Numbered from the stretch's first letter, positions 44,731 through 57,339 are shown. The stretch is 64,000 nt of DNA from Lutjanus erythropterus (GCA_020091685.1 CM034604.1:5011820-5075819), one strand, 5' to 3'. The notes: generated by a model from the sequence alone, not told the origin. A program made the numbers and translations.

Positions 44731-45218
44731 TTTGATAATGTCAAGTTGTCATAACAAAGACATTGGCAGGTGAAGTTGTCTTGGTTAATGTCAAGTTGTC
44801 ATAATAAATACTTTGTGTTCTTGGTTAATGCCAGGTTGTCTTAACAAAGACATTGACAGGCTATATAGTCTTGGTTAATATAAAGTTGTAATAACATACA
44901 TTGTTGTCTTTGTTAATGTCAAGTTGTTGTAAGAGACTTTTTTGTCTTGGTTAATGTCAAGTTGACATAACAGTGACATTTTCGTCTTGGTTAATGTGAG
45001 GTTGTCATAACAAAGACAATGATAGGTTATGCTGTCATATTAAAGATATTGGCAGGACACGTTGTCTTGGATAATGTCAGGATGTCATAACAAATACTTT
45101 AACAGGCTACGTTGTCTTGGTTAATGCCAAGTTGTCTTACCAAAGACATTTATTGTCTTGGTTAATGTCAATGTGTCATAACAAAGATGTTTCAAACAAT
45201 GTCAACTTTGCGTTAAAT
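44731..45218. repeat. minisatellite array 2, same family as array 1
   Basis: Same TTGGTTAATGTCAAGTTGTC and ATAACAAAGACATTGGCAGG units and the same terminal TTTCAAACAATGTCAACTTT block as array 1. Array 1 ends about 1.1 kb upstream. Confidence 0.9.
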
Positions 45219-45980
45219 AATATACGATAATATAAATAATATTAAATAATATAATCACACAACTGACTGACTGTCACTTGATGACAACAGTCTTAAACAT
45301 TCATAAATACTCTTTCAGGTTCATGACATGTCATGTCGTGGTTATGATAGTGTTATGTCAAATAAATATTTAAAATAAATTCTTATTGAAAAGGTATGTT
45401 TTCTCCTGTGCATTTGAATAATTTCAATTGTGTTTTCTGGTACTGTGCGATATAGAGACTGTAAAGTCTTGCTCGCTCACCCTCATCTTCAATGACTAGG
45501 CTGTGGAGGATGATGGTAAATATTCATCGTCGCAAAACATTTCAACTTTCTTAGGTGAAGAAGTCATATGGATGGTGTAACTGTTCTAGTATTTTGCATG
45601 CATTAACAGAATGTAAAAAAAAATACCAAGCTTGATTTAGAAAATTAAGTTTGATCCCTGGACCAGCAGCTGTCCTATGAAAGCTGTCCTTGAGCAACAC
45701 ACTTAACTCCCAGTCTATTGCTCATTCACTGTTAGTAACTCTGGATAAGAGCAGCAGCTAAATGTCAAAACTGTAAAATGTAAATTACAAGTTCAATAAG
45801 GCTTCAGGAAACTCAAGGACAAAACAGGCTTTGTCTCCACGACACGGCACGAATACCTATTATTCTACACACTCGACACAGCGTCTGAGTTTCTGAACAG
45901 ACCACAAACACACCCTCACACGCCCCTTTGACACTCCAGACTTCACATCGCCTCACTTTGGTATTCATCACTCTCACCTG
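45219..45980. other. non-coding intronic DNA
   Basis: Nothing recognised. Confidence 0.35.
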
Positions 45981-46200
45981 CACATCGCTGTTTATGATGT
46001 GCCCCGCGATGCTCTGCCGCCGAGGAGAGGGACTCGCTTGCTCTTTAAGTTATAAGCGACTCATGACACACATACATTATGCATGCAGCTCAGCTCGTAC
46101 AGCTCAGCTCCCACACTCTGAGGCCAATCACATGAGGAGCCCCAGAGAGCACGGAGAGCTGTGTTTGCGGAATTATCTTCCAAACATGAAGCAGTAAGCT
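45981..46200. promoter_or_regulatory. candidate regulatory element (weak)
   Basis: Unique GC-richer stretch with ATGCTCTGCCGCCGAGGAGA, ACATTATGCATGCAGC and an inverted CCAAT-type GAGGCCAATCAC. An 89-codon plus frame here has no domain. Promoter, enhancer or filler cannot be told apart. Confidence 0.2.
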
Positions 46201-48480
46201 ATAGTTAACTCATTTGCCTGCCAGCACCGCTCTTTCAGTACTTTGTTCTGCTGTCCACAGAGCTGTCCCGCTGTGAACACACAAACACACAATAAAGACT
46301 CAAGTTTCCACTAAATGAAACCTTTTCTTTTACTTTTTCTGTGAAACAATAAGTAGATTCTCCACTGCTCCTCCAGCAAACTAATATTTACCTCTAGTTA
46401 CTGACAGGAAACACTCGCTCTGTTTGTTTCAACATAATAAGTGTGTCCACTACGCTGTCTTAGTGTCTTATTTCATTAAATGGTTTATTCAACCAATTCC
46501 AACTGAATAAGAAGAACCACAAGCAGGTTTTAACAGGGTCCAAGCAGGTTGCAAGCAATATTGGTAAAAATGTCACCAAGTAGGACTTGGTCACATGGGG
46601 ATTTGAAACCTTGACCTTTGGAATCACAGAGAGGTTGATTTACAGGCTGCACCACCAGGGAGACATGGTTTTCACAACCCTTCCTATAAGTGGAGGCAAT
46701 GACATTGCATGTGCAGAACTGGGGCATATTTATCCATTAAACTTAAAATGCTTACAAGTCAAAATGTTGATAAAACTGTGAAAGAAATCACACATCATTC
46801 TGCCGGTTTCGGGTGTTTTGTCAGATATTTTGGTGATGTTTGATCCAACGCTGAGCAAAAAAGAAAGTGTGCAACTGCTTTTAGGAGAGAAATAAGAGAG
46901 AAACAAAGAATTAATGAATGAAAGAAGATGAATCAGAACAAATAGGGATTCACAGCGACTGACATTGCTCGGGCTTTTAGCAACCCTAAACATGCAGTTA
47001 TGCCAAATATATTTCATATTGACATCAGGGGATGTGTTGTATTACTTAGAAGGACTGTATGAAAAATAGAAGCAATATTCATGATAAATAAATTTTAAAA
47101 AAGTAAATGCATTTTAAAAATGTTCTAAATTTTCTGAGTTCACTAGCAAACTACGGAAGTGACTTACATCAATTACGTAACAAAATGTAATTATTTTTCC
47201 AATATCCAACCAAATTGTGAACATTTTATAACGTTAACTACACATTTAATAGCGCTTGACTTACATCACATGACTTACATAACGTAGCATACTTAAGGTC
47301 CTGTATGTTTGCCACTTCTAGTAATGTCCAACATACATATTTGTCATTTTGGAAGTCGTTAGCAGTGGACCTGATCTGTTATTTATGTAGTAGTACGTGT
47401 CGGGTAAGGGAAGGTTGAGTTCAGGTCCCCCGCATGAAAGCCAGTGTGAAACACACCCTACAGCAGCTCCTGCATTAGCACTAAATACTGACATTGGATG
47501 AAAATTGTGAGGCACTGCATTGCCCAACATGAATATCATTCCTACAATACCAGGCTTTTCTTATAATATCCCTGTAAGAGCGGCTCTCACATTGTGTGGG
47601 TGGTTGCAGAAGGGGAACACATGAGCAGGTGGAAAATGTGTGGCGGAACTGAATCTGATGTGTGTGGGCACAACACACAAACAAGTGCTTTCACATTAAC
47701 TAGATCTTTCAGAACAATATCAAGAGTTAGACTAAGATTTATTCAGACAATTAAATGGCTTGTGTTAGATGAGCAGATTTTGAAAGGTGAAGCTCCTCCA
47801 GCAAATATATCCGTCAACACTGAAGCCCATTTTGGCGAAAGGTCTTTAGCAGCTTGGACAAAGTTACATTTTTCACTGTTAAAATAAAAGACAAACTTTT
47901 TCTGCTGCCAATTTCCCCAGTTTTTTTTAGGGTTTTATATGTTGCATCACCAACATGTTCTCACTCCCAACTCCTCAAGGGTGGCCCAATGAATATTGTC
48001 GGTTTTGCACATGCAAGGCTCTGCAGTGAAGTTAGCAATGATTTGTTCTATGCATCTTATTCTTAACTCATTCTCTGTACAATATTTTACTATTCCTAAC
48101 AGTTTTCAATTTGTATAGTATTCTTATTTGTATGTAATATTCTCATTTGTACATAATTGTTGTATTTAACTTTATCTTTTCAACCTTGCGCATTTCGGCA
48201 ACACAAGTAGTGGTCTCCCTCAGACATCCAGACAAATTATCAAGCTGCAAATGTTGAATTAAATGTTTTAACAACACCAAAATGTCTTGGTTGCTCTGTA
48301 TACGATATGTCAGAATCAATATTCCACTGGTCAACAAAAGTTGTTCAGAATTTTGACAGAATAACAACCGTTTCAGAGCAATTGGTGGCGTCTATGGCTG
48401 CAAGCTATTAAATGTGTTGACAGGACTGAGGACGCATTCAAAACTGCTCGTGTTTGCAGCGACCCTGTTACACCCTGAGG
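46201..48480. other. non-coding intronic DNA
   Basis: No gene. 46590-46665 is faintly tRNA-SINE-like on the minus strand (GGTTTCAAATCCCC next to a TGGTGCAGCC block). 47140-47520 is likely decayed repeat. A 97-codon plus frame at 47594-47887 is not recognised. Confidence 0.4.
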
Positions 48481-48512
48481 TTCCCATTAAGGTCACATTT
48501 GTTTTCAGTTCT

Positions 48513-48860
48513 TGTCAGTGTATCCTGTTTTATTTTGGAACTCACCCCTTGTCTCTCGTTTCAGACACTTTACTTCCTGCCCCTGTGTGGTTACCTGCCC
48601 TGGCCTGATTGGTTTCACCTGTGCCTCATTACCCTTCCTCCCTTGTGTATTTAATCCTTGTGTTGCCCTTTGTCTGTTGCCAGTTCGTTCTCAGTTGTTT
48701 GAGTGTGTGTTCTAGCCATTCTTCCCAGTGTTCTCTTTGTATTTTGACCTGTTTTTGTATTTTTGACCCTGTTTTGCCTGTTACCTTCGGATACCTTTGT
48801 TTGAGATCGTGGACTGATTATTCTGTGTACTGACTGCAGACCTTGTGTTTTTTGAGTCCA
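48513..48860 (+). repeat. LTR-like repeat related to the solo LTR at 29841
   Basis: Starts TGTCAGTGTATCCTGTTTTA and shares the order CACTTTACTTCCTG, GATTGGTTTCACCTGT, GTGTATTTAATCC (TATA-like), GCCAGTTCGTT with 29841-30232. I could not find matching TSDs or a clean CA end, so it may be truncated. Confidence 0.5.
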
Positions 48861-50020
48861 GGGTCTGAGTCCTTCTTTGTTGGCTCCAGTCTGATAGACC
48901 TATTGACAATCTGTTGTGGTCCGCCAGACTAATCATTTTTTACAAACTGTAAAAAAGGGTCTATACAACTTCTGGGTAGACCTTCAAAATAAAAGCACAA
49001 AACTCCTTTGGTTTATGAAACAAAACTATTGGCTAGGTTTAGGAAAAGATAATCGTGATTTGGGTTTTTAAAACTAACATAGCATAACGTAACACAAGAT
49101 ATTTACACTGTTCCTTGCATAATGAAGTGTTATAAGTTACATACTTAAGTTGTTTATGCTGAATCTTATGTATGTTAAGTTACACAACTCATGTAACGTC
49201 TTCAAAAGAAGTCAAAACTGTCTTCTGGTTTCACATGGGACATGAACTCCTGTCTTCTGGATGAAAATCTTGTGTTTGACCCATCCATCGACCCTTCCTC
49301 CTCCATACACAGACTCTTGCTGTTTATACTGTATCATCTGACTTCAACATTAAACCTAACTGTAGAGGGAGACACCTCCAGAAATGATGCTAAACAGGAA
49401 CCTATGTAGTCTAAAAGCATAGGTGCACTGACCAAACCGCTGTATTTGATGCGTTGGTAGAGAGAACAGGCTGGAGCTGACACACTTAAACATAAATATG
49501 TTGTTTAACATAAAAAAGAGCATTAAAAATTATATGGGGACTCTCTCCAGATAAATGGGAAGGAGATTAGTTTGCCAGTTATCTGTCATAGCTGCTGCTG
49601 GAGCAGTCAAGCATGAAGAGAGTAGGTGGAACATTCATAACAAACCCACACCAAAAACAACACATCCAGCTCAGCATTGTGGACCAGAACAAATGGATTC
49701 TGTTTACTGCTGCGGTATTTTCTGCCTTTACTGACAAAATTTGTGAAACTATAGGCTGTAACTTTATGCAGACAATGACAACAGAACACAGCGTTGATAA
49801 TCAGGGAATCATGAAATAAATACGTAATTGATTCCGTCTAAAAAGTAGAAAATATGAATGTGTCGATGTCAGTATACTTTGTTGAGTACATATTGTGTAA
49901 TCTTAAAAAAAATATTACAACATTTTAAAGAGCATAGCCATGTCACAATCAATGTTGTATAACTGTGAATGGCACAAAGCCTCTTGAGCTCTCAAGTAGA
50001 CCTTCCTTGACTACGTAATG
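48861..50020. other. non-coding intronic DNA with a diverged R9 copy
   Basis: 49020-49330 holds TTGGCTAGGTTTAGGAAAAG and downstream CATAACGTAACAC blocks of R9. Otherwise nothing. Confidence 0.4.
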
Positions 50021-50470
50021 TGACACACATAGTTTATGTTTTAAAATAGTTGCAGTTTGGTTAGGTTTAGACAATGAAACTACTTGGTTAGGTTTAGTAA
50101 AAGATCTTGGCTTGGGTTAAAATAACTACGTTACGTATGTCGTAACGGAAGTGATGTCACTTGCGCGTGACATAATTTGCGACACATAGTTTACATTGCA
50201 AAATGGTCACAGTTTAGTTAAATTTTAGGCACAAAAAGGACTTAGTTAGGTTTAGGAAAAGACTGTGACTTGGGTTAAAATAACTACGTTACATATGTCG
50301 CAAAACGGAAGTGATGTCACTTGCACGACAATATAACTTGTGACACGTGTAAATTAAGTTATAAAATGGTCATAGTTTGGTTAGGTGTAGGCAATAAAAA
50401 TACTTGATTAGGGTTAGGAAAAGATTGTGGCTTGGGTTAAAATAACTACCTTACATATGTCATGTACATC
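50021..50470 (+). repeat. three-copy tandem repeat, period about 160 bp (R9 family)
   Basis: Units start at 50021, 50181 and 50341 with GACACA/GACACG, each followed by TGGTTAGGTTTAG.CAAT, GGTTAGG.AAAAGA, CTTGGGTTAAAATAACTAC and ACGGAAGTGATGTCACTTG (units 1 and 2). No coding frame. Confidence 0.85.
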
Positions 50471-51659
50471 ATGTCTGCAACAAAGTTTTAAATTACTTAA
50501 AACCTTAAATAACTTTATGGTTACTTTTTGTTTGACACAGTACTCATGAGTGAAAGTCCTGTGCTTATTTGAACCATCCATCCACCACACATCCCTAGTG
50601 GACATACTTACTACGTCCACTAGGGGGCACAGCCTAACAGACATATCAGTTGGAATAAGCTGCTTGCACTTTTGACCACCATGTAGTTTTTTGTGGTGCA
50701 AACATAATCTCAGGAGGACCTGCCAATCTCTGTATCATCCTGTTGACTACCTCAGTTGAATTCACTACTGCCACTACTCCACTATCACTTCCACTCCACT
50801 CTGCTGCTGAATATAGGAACAGTGAACAGCACACGTCACGCTTGGATCGTCCCACACACTCTATTACTGTGTTATAGGTCAGCCCATTGTTCCTCGTTCA
50901 GTCACTGAGCTGTTGTTGCCTTCTGCACCTTCACAGGACACGGAGCGCTTGAAAAATCACTGCCCAGTCATGTTCTCTCTATCTCAGAGAGCGCTCCTAG
51001 ATTGCCAACTTCACTCTTATCTGTGTGTGTCAGACACGTCCCACATCCGCCCACACAAAAGCCTGGCAGGCACGCACGCATACACAATATTCTCACTTAC
51101 ACTCTATCACAGTTGGAGAGGATCGCATTCCTTTTTTTACTGCGGGATGATTTGCTGAGTGCAAATGACAACACCCTGTTTCACACGTATTCAGCTTCAG
51201 ACATTCACGCCAAATAGCAGAATGTGGAGGGCTCGCATTGGAGTCGTTGGCAGGCTGATGACTGCGATGCCCATATGGAAGCTACTGTTGGCTGGGTTGC
51301 AAACTCTCCAGCAACCGTTCAAATGCATGAACCTAAGAGTGGTTATGTTTGAGCAGCCATGCCAATGCTTACCTGCCTTACTGTATGATCTGATGTTGGA
51401 AATGGGAGCTACTCATTGACAGCTTTGCCAACGTTAGGCCAATTTTCTACCAATGTAAGCAGAGGGGTTGGAAAGAAAACAAAAAACAAACAAATTTTAC
51501 ATCTTTACACTTATAATCATCACACCCTTATTCCACTGGGCACAGCTCCGTCGCCAAGACTCAAAACCAACACTGACTATCCCTCAGGTAGCACTGCATT
51601 AAAAATAAACATGTTTATAGATCGTGCTATATAGGCTTGGGAACATTTAGGAAACTGTT
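50471..51659. other. non-coding intronic DNA
   Basis: No gene or complete repeat recognised; short frames only. Confidence 0.4.
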
Positions 51660-52290
51660 GTCGTAAACACAGTTTGTCGCTGCATCTACAAATGCAAGTT
51701 AAGACTCTACCATGCAAAGCAACAGCCTTCTATCTACAACATCCAAAAAACACTGACAACTCCTCTGCGACTGACCCAAAGTAGAAAAGTGTGCTGAGGT
51801 TCACAGTCCAGATTTCACATTGTTTTTTGGAAATCAAGGTGGTCATATCATCCAGACTAAAGAGGAAAAGGACCATCCAGATTGTTACCAGCACAAAGTT
51901 CAAAAGCCAGCATCTGTGATGGTGTGGGGGTGTTGGTGCCCATGGCATCATGGGTAACTTTTGTGGTAAATACAGGTTTTGGAGCAACATATCCTGCCAT
52001 CTAGATCCCGTCTTTCTCAGGGATGTTCCAGCTTATTTCAAGACAATGCCACAACACATTCTGTACATTTTTGAACAGCGTGTCTTCGTAGTAAAAGAGT
52101 TCAGATACTAGACTGACCTGCCTGCAGTCCAGACCTGTCTCCCACTGAGAATGTGTGGTGCTTTACAAAGCACAAAATACGACAACAGAGACTCCAGGCT
52201 ATTGAGCACCTGAAGTCATATATTGAGCAAGAATGGAGAGTGTTGTTTAAAGAAAAGCTTAGCTGGAAGCTGGCACAGTGGTTCACATGA
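51660..52290 (+). pseudogene. Tc1/mariner-like transposase relic
   Basis: Shifting plus frames keep the Tc1-like blocks: ASVMVWGCWCPWHHG (about 51910), a 'QDNA' block with FQDNATTHS (about 52039), PACSPDLSPTENVW (about 52119) and a C-terminal HLKSYIEQEW (about 52208). Stops and frameshifts make it dead. The N-terminal DNA-binding part and TIRs were not found. Confidence 0.75.
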
Positions 52291-52849
52291 CCCTGGATTT
52301 TTTTCTTTTACTTCACGTAGATCATGTACCCTTGAATATTAAAACAGCTAATTGAAATCAGTTGAGAAATAAACTTATTTAGTGCTTTTTATCCAGAAAC
52401 ATTGCAGCGCCCCTGTTTATTTGTATTTGTTTACAGGTGAGTCTTGCTCTGTCCTGTATGGTGGTGATGTTGATGTATGGTCCCAAGGTGAATGCAGCGT
52501 CTTTGTCTACATGTCTGTGGTGCAGACTATCGATTGTAAAAACAGACCAAAAAAAGAAAGAAAGCATTTAACTATATAACCTATTTACCCATTGTAGAAG
52601 CACAAAAATTACCATATCAACCAAATCTAGGCAAAGTCAACAAAACTCGTATCCAAGCAGGATATAATAGAGGCAGACTTCAGCTCTCAGTACTTTTGTA
52701 GCGTCTAACTAAATTTCTGTGATTTGAAGTTTAGTTTCTCTTTTGCATTGCTGTTTTTATGTTCATGTATCTACTTTATTTTAACTGTTTCATGTTCCCG
52801 TTCACATGAATAGGAGTTGTATTAAGTTACAGCTGAGTTTGCTGTTTCA
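52291..52849. other. non-coding intronic DNA
   Basis: Nothing recognised. Confidence 0.35.
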
Positions 52850-53440
52850 TAATAAAAGCGTTAAATAATGGGGGGCTTTTATTGTGAAAAATTTAAAGGA
52901 AATTAAGTGTTTATTTGCCGTTTTCATAGCTGCTCGACTACAAAGACAAACCTTCAAACAGGTAGCCCAGCCGTATGGAGATGAAAACAACAAACCAAGT
53001 CAAGCCAAGCCAGAGTGTATGGGAAAAGGGGTATAACCCAAAAAATAGGTTCACTGCTCTAATGAGGTAACTTATGGGCTGGCATCACCAGACTCCCATA
53101 TGATTTTTGATTCGCAAAGGGCATTTTCAGTGGGTGTAGACCAAAATGCCTTTGCCATTTAATTAGGTAGACTAGCAAACAATCGGAGCAGTGAAGTAAA
53201 TGGTAAGTGACACGTGCAAGTTGGGGCGGTGTTTGGTGCATTTAAGTAGGAAAGATATGACAGCTTGGTTGCAAACTTTCTTCTATTGCAGTTAAGCAGT
53301 GCACTAAAATAGGCGAGAAACGGGAAATGCAGTAACATAATTTTAATCTATATTTGATCAGCACTGCCTCGTCTGATGGTTTGATCTGAGTTTTGTGAGC
53401 CTGGTGTCGACACTGATGTGACTTTTCAAATCTGGACCGT
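52850..53440 (+). repeat. dispersed repeat R3, longest copy
   Basis: 52870-53010 matches 5765-5945; 53325-53440 matches parts of 39685-39718 and 40229-40275. It seems to be the longest representative of the family in the window. Confidence 0.55.
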
Positions 53441-53589
53441 CAGTCATTGAATAAACCATATCAAACTCAACTCATATTAAATAAACAGTGGTGATTGAAC
53501 CAAAGCGGCGCAGGACAGATGGAAATCTGTCTGAACGGGAGGGTGTCCAGACATATCTGCCAGAGCAAATGAAAACATGAGCTCACAGA

Positions 53590-53730
53590 TTCATCTGGTA
53601 GGATCCAGGCTGTGCAACTTGCTCGACCGACCGAGAGCGAGTTATTATTTCCCACTTCTTCTCCGTATAGATTTCTCAGATGGGATTTGAACCATCAACA
53701 CTCCACCCTAATTCCTCTAACCACGCAGCC
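53590..53730 (-). repeat. tRNA-like SINE remnant (weak)
   Basis: On the minus strand GGCTGCGTGGTTAGAGGA (A-box-like) and GATGGTTCAAATCCC (B-box-like) are spaced as in a tRNA-derived SINE head. No intact tRNA fold is claimed. Confidence 0.4.
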
Positions 53731-53860
53731 TCTCACCTCCCAGCGCAGAGGTCCACAGGAGGACGTGCAGAGAAACACAAACAGGCCATTCATCACCTTT
53801 GAACACAGAAGTGATTGCAGCATGGTGGGCAGAGATTGGTATGGCAGTCACGTTTGCGAA

Positions 53861-53891
53861 GATGATGACGATGATGATGATGATGATGATT
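53861..53891. repeat. (GAT)n microsatellite
   Basis: GATGATGACGATGATGATGA and on, read directly. It produces a poly-Asp or poly-Met stretch in spurious frames. Confidence 0.95.
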
Positions 53892-54238
53892 GCAGCCTGG
53901 CTGCTGCTAACAAATCCATTTATTCTATGTGGCTCTCACCCGCTGCTGCTGCTGCTATCACAGAAGCAGATAGTAGAAACGCTGCACTCTCAGCACAGAA
54001 ACACAAGGGGGAAAGAGCCTACAGTTCTGATCAAAGTGTTGATGTGTGCCTTTGAAACATTAAGGCTAAAGCCCTTGTGGGATTTATTATTATCACAGTT
54101 ACTGGCAGATAATGTAGTCATTAGCTCAAAAATGACAAAGTTCAACAGTCGAGCAAGCAGTTGAGCTGCTCTTTCTGTTGTGTGTGCATGCCTTTCATCT
54201 AACCAAATCATGAAAATAGTCATTTCAGCATTCCAGTT
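53892..54238. other. non-coding intronic DNA
   Basis: Short CTG run near 53943; otherwise nothing recognised. Confidence 0.3.
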
Positions 54239-55683
54239 TAATGCTTATATAAGTTATTTCATTCCGCCTGAGCTTAAAGGGATAGTTCAGACTATTTCAT
54301 GTGGGCTTGTAATAGGTACTTATGGATAGTCAGTGTATTACCTACAGTAGTTGGCGGCTGATATGTATCTAATTTGGATAAGCAGAGAGGGGTACTAGCA
54401 TGGAAGCAAAATGTATTTCAGCCACTTAAAAAAAAAGTCCACCTAAACCTAAAATCTATATTTGGAATATTTTCACTGCTTTACCTTGCTGTCAGACAGC
54501 CTTTTCTTACAGGAAACCCTTGTTATATCAGCCAAATATCCCTCTCTCAAAATCAACCAGACTCCATGGGTGAAATCAGTCATTTTACCTCACAGAATGT
54601 GGAAGTTGCTCGTCTACCGCTGCCTCAATCTGTTACTCTGTTTGTGTTATTGTGTGACTTGGGTGGTTTTAAAGGATAATTCGGTTTCAATGAAGTCACT
54701 CAATAACACAAACACATGCAACTCCCCTGTTCTGTGAGATAAAATGACCGATTTCACCAGTGGAGCTTGTTTGGATTGGTGGAAGTTATATTTGGTTATA
54801 TAACATTGCTTCCCCTTCAGAAAAGGCAGTCGAACAACAAGGCAAAGTGCTGAAAATATTCTAAATATAGTGTACGCTTTGATTAATGTAGATTGTTTTT
54901 TGGGTAGCTAAAGTACTTGTTGTCATTTACTCTAAGTAATACACTGACTGTGAACTATCCCTCGATGCTTATATAACTTATTTCATGTATATATTATTAT
55001 ATTATATTGGTTAAAGTCTTAACGAAAATTAGTTGATTAATGATTAATAATTTGTTTTGTTTTTCATTTGCATGTCATTGTTCTCATTGGTCTGTTTGAG
55101 ATCAGATCACCTGATTGGCTAATGAAATGAAGATGAAAGGTTTAGATATTACTTAATATACTAAGTACGAGTAAAGGTACAGACTTGCAAATCTACTCAT
55201 ATAAGTACAATATCCACCAAAAAATTACTCAAATACAGTAATTTGAGTATTTGTAATTAGTTACTTCCACACCTGCGTAGGGTTGTGGTGTGTGATGAGG
55301 GCGGGGACGATTTGCATATTCATAATTCCCTGAATACTAAATGAAGGAAAGGTGTAGAGCTATATGTAAGCCATTCTAACAAGGTATGTGAACTTATTTT
55401 GCAAACAAAAAACATCAGACTGGAGGTGGAGCTTAAGTTACTGCTGACGAAAACCAACATTTCCTGATATTACTGTTTCATAATAAAACCATTTAAATAA
55501 CAAAATATTGGGGGACTTTTGGCGTGAAGTATCTAAAGGAAATTAAGTGTCGATTTGTCATTTTACAGCCGCTCAGCTCGTAATACGTTATGGTTAAGTA
55601 CTTCAACCACAATTCAAACAATCCAGACTATCCCTTTAATGCTTATATAACTTACTTCATATATATTACAGGCTGAGCTTAAT
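54239..55683 (+). repeat. composite repeat: MITE-like element with thrice-repeated flank
   Basis: The flank ATGCTTATATAAGTTATTTC occurs at 54241, 54965 and (diverged) 55639. An element opening TTAAAGGGATAGTTCAGACT at 54274 has an inverse terminus at about 54955 (TGTGAACTATCCCT) and another at 55620-55638 (CCAGACTATCCCTTTAA). The inner part also includes R3 and R4 fragments (55285-55400, 55495-55600). No coding gene. Confidence 0.55.
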
Positions 55684-55999
55684 GCACAGCAGCCACAACA
55701 GTCCCCACACAGCATTAAAGCACGATGAGACAGGACAGGAGCTATTGTAAACTGCTCTCCTGCAGCTCCCTCGGTGCTGTCAGCGAACCAACAGGGAAGG
55801 TTTTTCTAGATGATTCTGAGATGAATGCGGTCCTCCACTGGGACCCTGTCTTTTGTGGACCATGAACCGTGCCGAGCAGCTGACCCACTTTACGCTGTTT
55901 GGTGTTTGTGGAGTTTGCCTTTGTTATAAGAGGCTTCACAGGACGTTGGCGCAGCAGATTCTGGCTGCTTACCGTAAGAGAAAGGGATTAATTACCTTA

Positions 56000-56410
56000 T
56001 AAAAATGTATCGACACAACGCAGGGTAATCTGGAGGTAATGAGAGTAATTAGAGCACCATGAAATATTAATAATCTCTCCTCTGTGCTTCGCCCAGTCAA
56101 TACAAGTCCCATAATGTGCTGCTTCTTTGTCCTGAAGGGGAGCCACGGCCTCTTCGAGTGCAGTTTGCATCTGTGGCGAACATAAGGCGAAAAGAGTGGA
56201 ATTCAAAGAGGCATAAATTGTCGGGAGCCTCCATAAACACTCCGTGGATAATTTATGTGCTGCTCTCTACTGTCAAATAAGTCATTGGTGTAATGAAAAG
56301 CTGAATGTGTGTGTGTGTGTGTATGAGTGTGTGACCAGCGGATATAGTTAGCCACGGACTCGTCGACCGCGCGAGGATAAAATGCCATTATATTGTTCAT
56401 TTCAAACCTC
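56000..56410. promoter_or_regulatory. candidate conserved non-coding element
   Basis: Unique stretch carrying TAATCTGGAGGTAATGAGAG, GTAATTAGAGC, ATTAATAATC, and just upstream (55987) ATTAATTACC. Dense homeodomain-type cores in a balanced, repeat-free context resemble developmental enhancers. It includes a GT microsatellite at 56306. Conservation is untested. Confidence 0.32.
56306..56322. repeat. (TG)n microsatellite
   Basis: Read directly; alternating TG. Confidence 0.95.
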
Positions 56411-57339
56411 CACTCATAATGATGAAGACGTGTTCTGGGCCGGGCTCAGCAGTGCAGAGCGGAGAGGGAGGAAGTGAAGAGCTGTAGATACACACACTTG
56501 GAGCGGGAAAACACACACTGGCAGTGTTTACTGTCTCCACGCACTCACAGTCCCAATCCAAAGGCTTTATTCTAAATCAGCAGTGAAAGAAAACTCAACA
56601 TTCATTTTGTGTTTTTGTTGGCCTCAGCAGAAGAAATGATGGCAAGACTGCTCTTTAAATTTAGTCTTGTCACATTACTCAATTCTTCCGTTCAAAACAG
56701 TAACACCAGAGCGGCCGTGCTTGACTTACAGCCTTGATAGCTACAATTTAGAGTATGTGTCATCCTTTTTTTCTTGAAAACACTTAAATGACAAATTCCA
56801 ACCTCACAAAGATTTTCATATTTGTTGTTAAAGTTCATGTAAAGCACCAATATCTGTGTGTTCTGAGTTTGTCACAGCACAGAAAGGTGTTTTTAACCAC
56901 GCAGCCAAATTTGAATGCTTATAAGTATGTAAAATTAGGTCTCAAAATCATGAAAAAATGAGCATTTTTGCTCTGAAATGTTAGGGGTGTGTCCACTCCG
57001 CTGTCTCAGTGTCGAACACCACTACAATCTGAAAATGACCTGAAACATGGACACACCGTTTCACAGCTTTATTGGACATGTCCAGACATGTTTGAGCCAC
57101 CAGAGCCAGAGGACGGTGACAGGATGGTATTTTATTTTCTTCTGTGTCGGAAGTTAACTGCTGGGCTGGTTTGGACTGAGACAGTCACTGAAGGGACATT
57201 TGGAACTGACTGTTCATGGTTCAAGGGGCTCTGGTGCATCACCAAGCCATGTTTCAGGTCCGCCCAAAAAAATTCTGCTAGTTCTCCGTCTTTTTACATG
57301 TTTTCAGCAACTATATTCTAACATGGAACATGTGTATAG
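56411..57339. other. non-coding intronic DNA
   Basis: A 110-codon plus frame at 56989-57321 has no domain and is not called a gene. Confidence 0.4.

Noticed and set aside
42871..45218. CRISPR array
   Set aside because: Units are diverged, lack alternating unique spacers, and the DNA is vertebrate; it is a minisatellite.
46590..46665. tRNA gene
   Set aside because: Only loose A/B-box similarity; no cloverleaf with proper arms could be drawn.
53612..54164. 147- and 121-codon plus frames with poly-Asp or poly-Met
   Set aside because: Generated by the GAT microsatellite and a SINE-like remnant.
56989..57321. 110-codon plus frame as a possible exon
   Set aside because: No domain, no clear splice signals supporting it, unremarkable composition.
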